26,746 nt of DNA, taken from the NCBI GenBank assembly GCA_934777245.1, contig CAKVND010000033.1:1-26746 (forward strand), read 5' to 3'. The first letter of the stretch is position 1, and each line of letters begins with the position of its first letter. The translations under genes and the position numbers were made by a program. Below, one piece after another: positions 24,491-26,746 of this stretch. Under the pieces are notes generated by a model. That model was not told the origin of the DNA. It searched no databases and was given only the letters and a program-made list of their open reading frames with translations. Source of the DNA: an uncultured Candidatus Melainabacteria bacterium (GTDB lineage Bacteria; Cyanobacteriota; Vampirovibrionia; Gastranaerophilales; Gastranaerophilaceae).

Positions 24491-24606
24491 ATTTTAGACG
24501 CATCAGTTTTTCGAAGTGTTAATTCATAATCGCGCACTCTTATTTCTAAAGGGTCATCCATTGGTGCAGTTTTGATTAATTTAACTTCAACATTTGGAGT
24601 TAAACG
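24481..24606 (-). pseudogene. feoA: feoA remnant (C-terminal half)
   Basis: Forty-one sense codons match the C-terminal half of FeoA, the small SH3-like partner of the ferrous-iron transporter FeoB: LTPNVEVKLIKTAPMDDP, then LEIRVRDYELTLRKTDASK. The family equivalents, from memory, are GLTPGTEV..I..APLGDPIEIRV and GYELSLRK.EA. The frame is closed upstream by TAA at 24607-24609, so the N-terminal half is gone. The stop TGA lies inside a REP-like hairpin, so the 3' end was probably also rewritten. No feoB is present in the window. Confidence 0.75.
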
Positions 24607-24654
24607 TTAAGTCCTGCTCAACATTTTTCATTGAACACGACAATAATGTAAAAA

Positions 24655-24695
24655 TTTAGGTCGTATTGGATGACAATTGTTCAATACGACCTAAA
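24655..24695. repeat. 14-bp perfect hairpin
   Basis: TTTAGGTCGTATTG (24655-24668) and its exact inverse (24682-24695) flank a 13-base loop. On the minus strand the stem is followed by a T-run, so it could terminate antisense transcription upstream of the feoA remnant. It could equally be another mobile palindrome; no second copy is seen here. Confidence 0.55.
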
Positions 24696-24742
24696 AACTT
24701 TAACACAGCTTATATATTATGTTTTGTTTTTATTTAAAACAA

Positions 24743-24751
24743 TGTTATACT
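24743..24751 (+). promoter_or_regulatory. Extended -10 promoter of the small toxin mRNA
   Basis: TGT-TATACT is an extended -10 with a weak TTGTTT -35 (24724-24729, 16-base spacer). Initiation near 24758 would give a 5' UTR of about 108 bases. That UTR contains GAACAT-A-ATGTTC near 24757-24769 and AGCAT...ATGCT followed by T6 (24771-24795). Confidence 0.55.
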
Positions 24752-24865
24752 TGGTTAGAACATAATGTTCAGCATAGAGTAAAAAATGCTTTTTTCTAAA
24801 CAGAACTGGCTTACAAAGTATATTGAAGATTCTCGGGTTGGTTCTCGACTAGAAAGGAGAGTCAT

Positions 24866-24946
24866 ATGGATAAATTTAATATAAGTCTTTTATTGATTTT
24901 TATGATTTTATTTGTATTAAAAAACGGCTCTCAGTCAAAAGACTAA
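24866..24946 (+). CDS. 26-residue membrane peptide, candidate type I toxin
   Basis: The peptide is MDKFNISLLLIF followed by MILFVLKNGSQSKD. It has a short polar N-terminus, one hydrophobic segment (about 6-18) and a polar, Lys-containing tail. That is the layout of type I toxins such as Fst, TxpA and Ldr, which insert into the inner membrane. A strong Shine-Dalgarno AAGGAG (24854-24859) lies six bases before the ATG; upstream TTCTC copies could pair with GAGA of this site and mask it. The last nine codons overlap the terminator stem of a convergent antisense RNA (24918-24999). There is no gene downstream on this strand for it to act as a leader peptide for. No homologue is recalled, so the toxin role is inferred from architecture. 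Confidence 0.65.
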   Translation: MDKFNISLLLIFMILFVLKNGSQSKD

Positions 24947-24999
24947 GAACCGTAAGATTCTCTAAAGAGCATTGGTAGTTTCGCAAGCTACCACTCTAT
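24918..24999 (-). ncRNA. Candidate antisense RNA antitoxin, ~80 nt
   Basis: The minus-strand promoter TTGAAA-17-TATAAT predicts a start near 24999. The RNA has a 5' hairpin (TGGTAG/CTACCA), a small CTCTTTAGAG fold and an intrinsic terminator whose 13-bp stem is ACGGTTCTTAGTC-TTTT-GACTGAGAGCCGT (two G-U pairs) followed by six U. It is complementary to the 3' UTR and last nine codons of the small toxin mRNA. This tail-to-tail overlap is the plan of TxpA/RatA, BsrG/SR4 and Fst-type systems. Confidence 0.65.
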
Positions 25000-25005
25000 G
25001 CTTTT

Positions 25006-25034
25006 ATTATACATTATTCTTTTAGTTTTTTCAA
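25006..25034 (-). promoter_or_regulatory. Consensus promoter of the antisense RNA
   Basis: On the minus strand TTGAAA (25034-25029) and TATAAT (25011-25006) are spaced by exactly 17 bases, with TG directly before the -10. It is the closest match to a sigma-70 consensus in the window, and no ORF follows it. Confidence 0.7.
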
Positions 25035-25085
25035 TAAAATCATTCAATACGCATTGTTAATTGTAACAATTTAGATATAATACAA

Positions 25086-25123
25086 AAGTCATCGGATTTT
25101 GGAATTCCAAAATCCGATGACTT
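25086..25123. terminator. pnp terminator palindrome, copy 2
   Basis: A perfect 38-base palindrome: AAGTCATCGGATTTTG and its inverse around GAATTC. On the minus strand it lies about 45 bases behind the pnp stop and is followed by TTTTG. It shares TCGGATTTTG/CAAAATCCGA with the copy at 24420-24461. Confidence 0.75.
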
Positions 25124-25135
25124 CTATTTATGCAG

Positions 25136-25154
25136 GTTGGGCTTTCAGTCCAAC
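25136..25154. repeat. REP-like hairpin, copy 2
   Basis: GTTGGGCT-TTC-AGTCCAAC, the same palindrome as 24472-24490 with one substitution that leaves a G-U pair. It starts 11 bases behind the pnp stop codon, between the gene and its terminator palindrome. Confidence 0.65.
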
Positions 25155-25165
25155 ATTATCAACGA

Positions 25166-26746
25166 TTAAGCATTTAATTTAGCTTTGTCTTCTTCGGTTA
25201 CACCTTTGATTGTAAGGTTAATTCTGCCCTTGTCATCAATTTTGATAACCTTAACAACAACTTCGTCGCCGATATTAACGTGTGGTTCGATTGTTTCAAT
25301 TCTTTCTTGACAGATTTGAGAAATGTGAACCATACCGTCTTTACCTCCGCCAAGTTCAACAAAAGCACCGATAGGAATGATTCTTACAACTTTACCCTTA
25401 ATAACCATACCAACTTCAGGCTTAAATGTAAGATCTTTAATCATCTTCTTAGCAATCGCTGCACCTTCTTGGTCGTTAGAAGTAATTGTTACAACACCGC
25501 TGTCTTGAATATCAATTTCAGCACCTGAAGCGTCAATAATTGCTCTGATTTGTTTACCGCCAGGTCCGATAACTGTTCCGATATCTTCAGTAGGAATTGT
25601 CATTGTAGAAATGCTTGGTGCAAATGGTGAAAGTTGTTTTGCAGGTTCTGTAATAACTTTTCTCATTTCACCTAAGATATGCAATCTGCCTTCTTTTGCT
25701 TGAGCCAAAGCTCTTCTCAATGTATCGTTTGCAATACCTTTAGCCTTCATATCCATTTGAAGCGCTGTGATACCGTCGTCGTTACCAGTAACTTTGAAGT
25801 CCATGTCGCCAAGGAAGTCTTCAATGCCTTGGATATCTGTTAATACAACAGGTTCTTTGCCTTCTTCTGTAATCATACCCATTGCAACACCACCAATCAT
25901 GCACTTAACAGGAACACCAGCATTCATCAATGCCATTGATGAACCGCAAGTTGAACCCATTGATGTAGAACCGTTTGATTCTAATACATCTGAAGTTACA
26001 CGGATTGTGTATCCAAATTCTTCTTGAGAAGGAAGAGCAGGAACATTAGCTCTTTCAGCCAAGTTGCCGTGACCAACTTCACGTCTGCCAGGGCCTCTTA
26101 GAGGTTTAACTTCACCAACTGAGAATCCTGGGAAGATGTATTTGTGCATGTATGTTTTTTCAGTTTCAGGATCAACGCCATCTAATTCTTGTTTCATGCC
26201 AGGGCCTGCAAGTGTTGCAACTGACAAGATTTGAGTTTGACCTCTTGTGAACACTGCTGAACCGTGAGCGCGAGGAATAACACCAACTTCGCACCAAATA
26301 GGACGAACTTCGGTTGGTTTACGTCCGTCAGCTCTAACACCTTCATCAAGAATCATTGCACGCATGATTTTCTTTTCAGCAGCTTTAAATTCTTCTGCAA
26401 CAAAGTCGATGCCTGTTTCTTCAATGATTTTGTGGATGTAATGATCATCTGGAAGTGCTTCAACTCTTTCTTTAACAAGCTTTTTAGCTTCTTCCAATTT
26501 TTCTTGTCTGTATTTTCTGTCAAAGTTGTGATATGCGTCGAAAATCATATCGTGAGCAACTTCGTTGATGATATTTTTTAGTTCTGTTGTATCGTAAGGG
26601 TTTACGAATTCTTCTTTTACTACGCCACAAGCTTTTGCGAATTCAACTTGAGCTTCACATTGTTTTCTGATTTCGCCTTGAGCAAATTCAACAGCTTCCA
26701 TAATATCGTCTTCTGTAACGAATTTACAACCTGCTTCAACCATAAT
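25166..26746 (-). CDS. pnp: Polynucleotide phosphorylase, 5' end outside window
   Basis: PNPase is a trimeric phosphorolytic 3'-5' exoribonuclease of RNA turnover. About 526 residues are visible of a usual 700 or so; the N-terminal RNase PH core lies beyond the window edge, and the frame is open to the last base. Visible parts are the helical linker (first ~130 residues), the second RNase PH core (RADGRKPTEVRPIWCEVGV, FTRGQTQILSVATLAG, FPGFSVGEVKPLRGPGRREVG read in pieces), the KH domain (EDIGTVIGPGGKQIRAIID) and the S1 domain (GKVVRIIPIGAFVELGGGKDG). The C-terminus stops soon after S1, without an RNase E-binding tail. A REP hairpin and a terminator palindrome follow the stop. Confidence 0.97.
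   Translation of the reverse strand: MMVEAGCKFVTEDDIMEAVEFAQGEIRKQCEAQVEFAKACGVVKEEFVNPYDTTELKNIINEVAHDMIFDAYHNFDRKYRQEKLEEAKKLVKERVEALPDDHYIHKIIEETGIDFVAEEFKAAEKKIMRAMILDEGVRADGRKPTEVRPIWCEVGVIPRAHGSAVFTRGQTQILSVATLAGPGMKQELDGVDPETEKTYMHKYIFPGFSVGEVKPLRGPGRREVGHGNLAERANVPALPSQEEFGYTIRVTSDVLESNGSTSMGSTCGSSMALMNAGVPVKCMIGGVAMGMITEEGKEPVVLTDIQGIEDFLGDMDFKVTGNDDGITALQMDMKAKGIANDTLRRALAQAKEGRLHILGEMRKVITEPAKQLSPFAPSISTMTIPTEDIGTVIGPGGKQIRAIIDASGAEIDIQDSGVVTITSNDQEGAAIAKKMIKDLTFKPEVGMVIKGKVVRIIPIGAFVELGGGKDGMVHISQICQERIETIEPHVNIGDEVVVKVIKIDDKGRINLTIKGVTEEDKAKLNA

Noticed and set aside
24866..24946. Leader peptide or attenuator interpretation of the 26-codon ORF
   Set aside because: No plus-strand gene follows for the rest of the window, and the codons show no run of one regulatory amino acid.

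Overview
The window reads as chromosomal DNA of an AT-rich, Gram-negative-type (diderm) bacterium. The best guess, by inference, is a non-photosynthetic cyanobacterial relative (Melainabacteria/Vampirovibrionia, Gastranaerophilales-like, probably gut-associated). Evidence: the SSB is short, lacks the acidic tail and looks like cyanobacterial SSBs; a TolC-like outer-membrane factor implies an outer membrane; IspG is the two-domain bacterial form; there are TPR proteins, a SpoIID/LytB protein and large coiled-coil proteins of unknown function. No plasmid, prophage or CRISPR array is seen.

Layout. 1-3.5 kb (minus strand): the start of a gene that runs off the window, a doubtful ORF, a Gly/Ser-rich protein and a 662-residue coiled-coil protein. 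Long octamer-repeat hairpins lie directly behind the stop codons of the last two. 3.8-9.5 kb (plus): uvrA, tRNA-Cys, dnaA, a TPR protein and tRNA-Arg. 9.5-9.8 kb is a gene-poor scar with a short copy of the tRNA-Arg 3' end. 9.8-14.1 kb (minus): a YwqK/MORN-like repeat protein, tgt, a REP-rich spacer, ndk, a third octamer hairpin, and a ccdA/thioredoxin pair. 14.2-18.3 kb (plus): ssb, a four-carbon-acid kinase, a pdxA-family dehydrogenase and a TolC-like protein. 18.4-20.3 kb (minus): a small secreted protein, ispG and a RAYT transposase. 20.4-22.6 kb (plus): surE, a DtxR-like regulator and a compact SpoIID. 22.65-23.4 kb (minus): a HEPN/MNT toxin-antitoxin pair. 23.5-24.4 kb (plus): a second TPR protein. 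24.4-25.16 kb: a 760-base spacer with a feoA remnant, REP/terminator cassettes and a candidate type I toxin-antitoxin locus. 25.17 kb to the end (minus): pnp, cut by the window edge.

Most genes are housekeeping. The accessory signal is in the spacers. (1) A 26-codon membrane peptide with a strong ribosome binding site is overlapped at its 3' end by a convergent antisense RNA that has its own consensus promoter and intrinsic terminator; this is the strongest candidate for an undescribed system. (2) There are REP palindromes with the GTAG head and a RAYT transposase that could mobilise them. (3) A family of inverted octamer-repeat hairpins sits 3-7 bases behind stop codons. (4) Several genes have an extended -10 box placed so that transcription would start at or next to the ATG, suggesting leaderless mRNAs.
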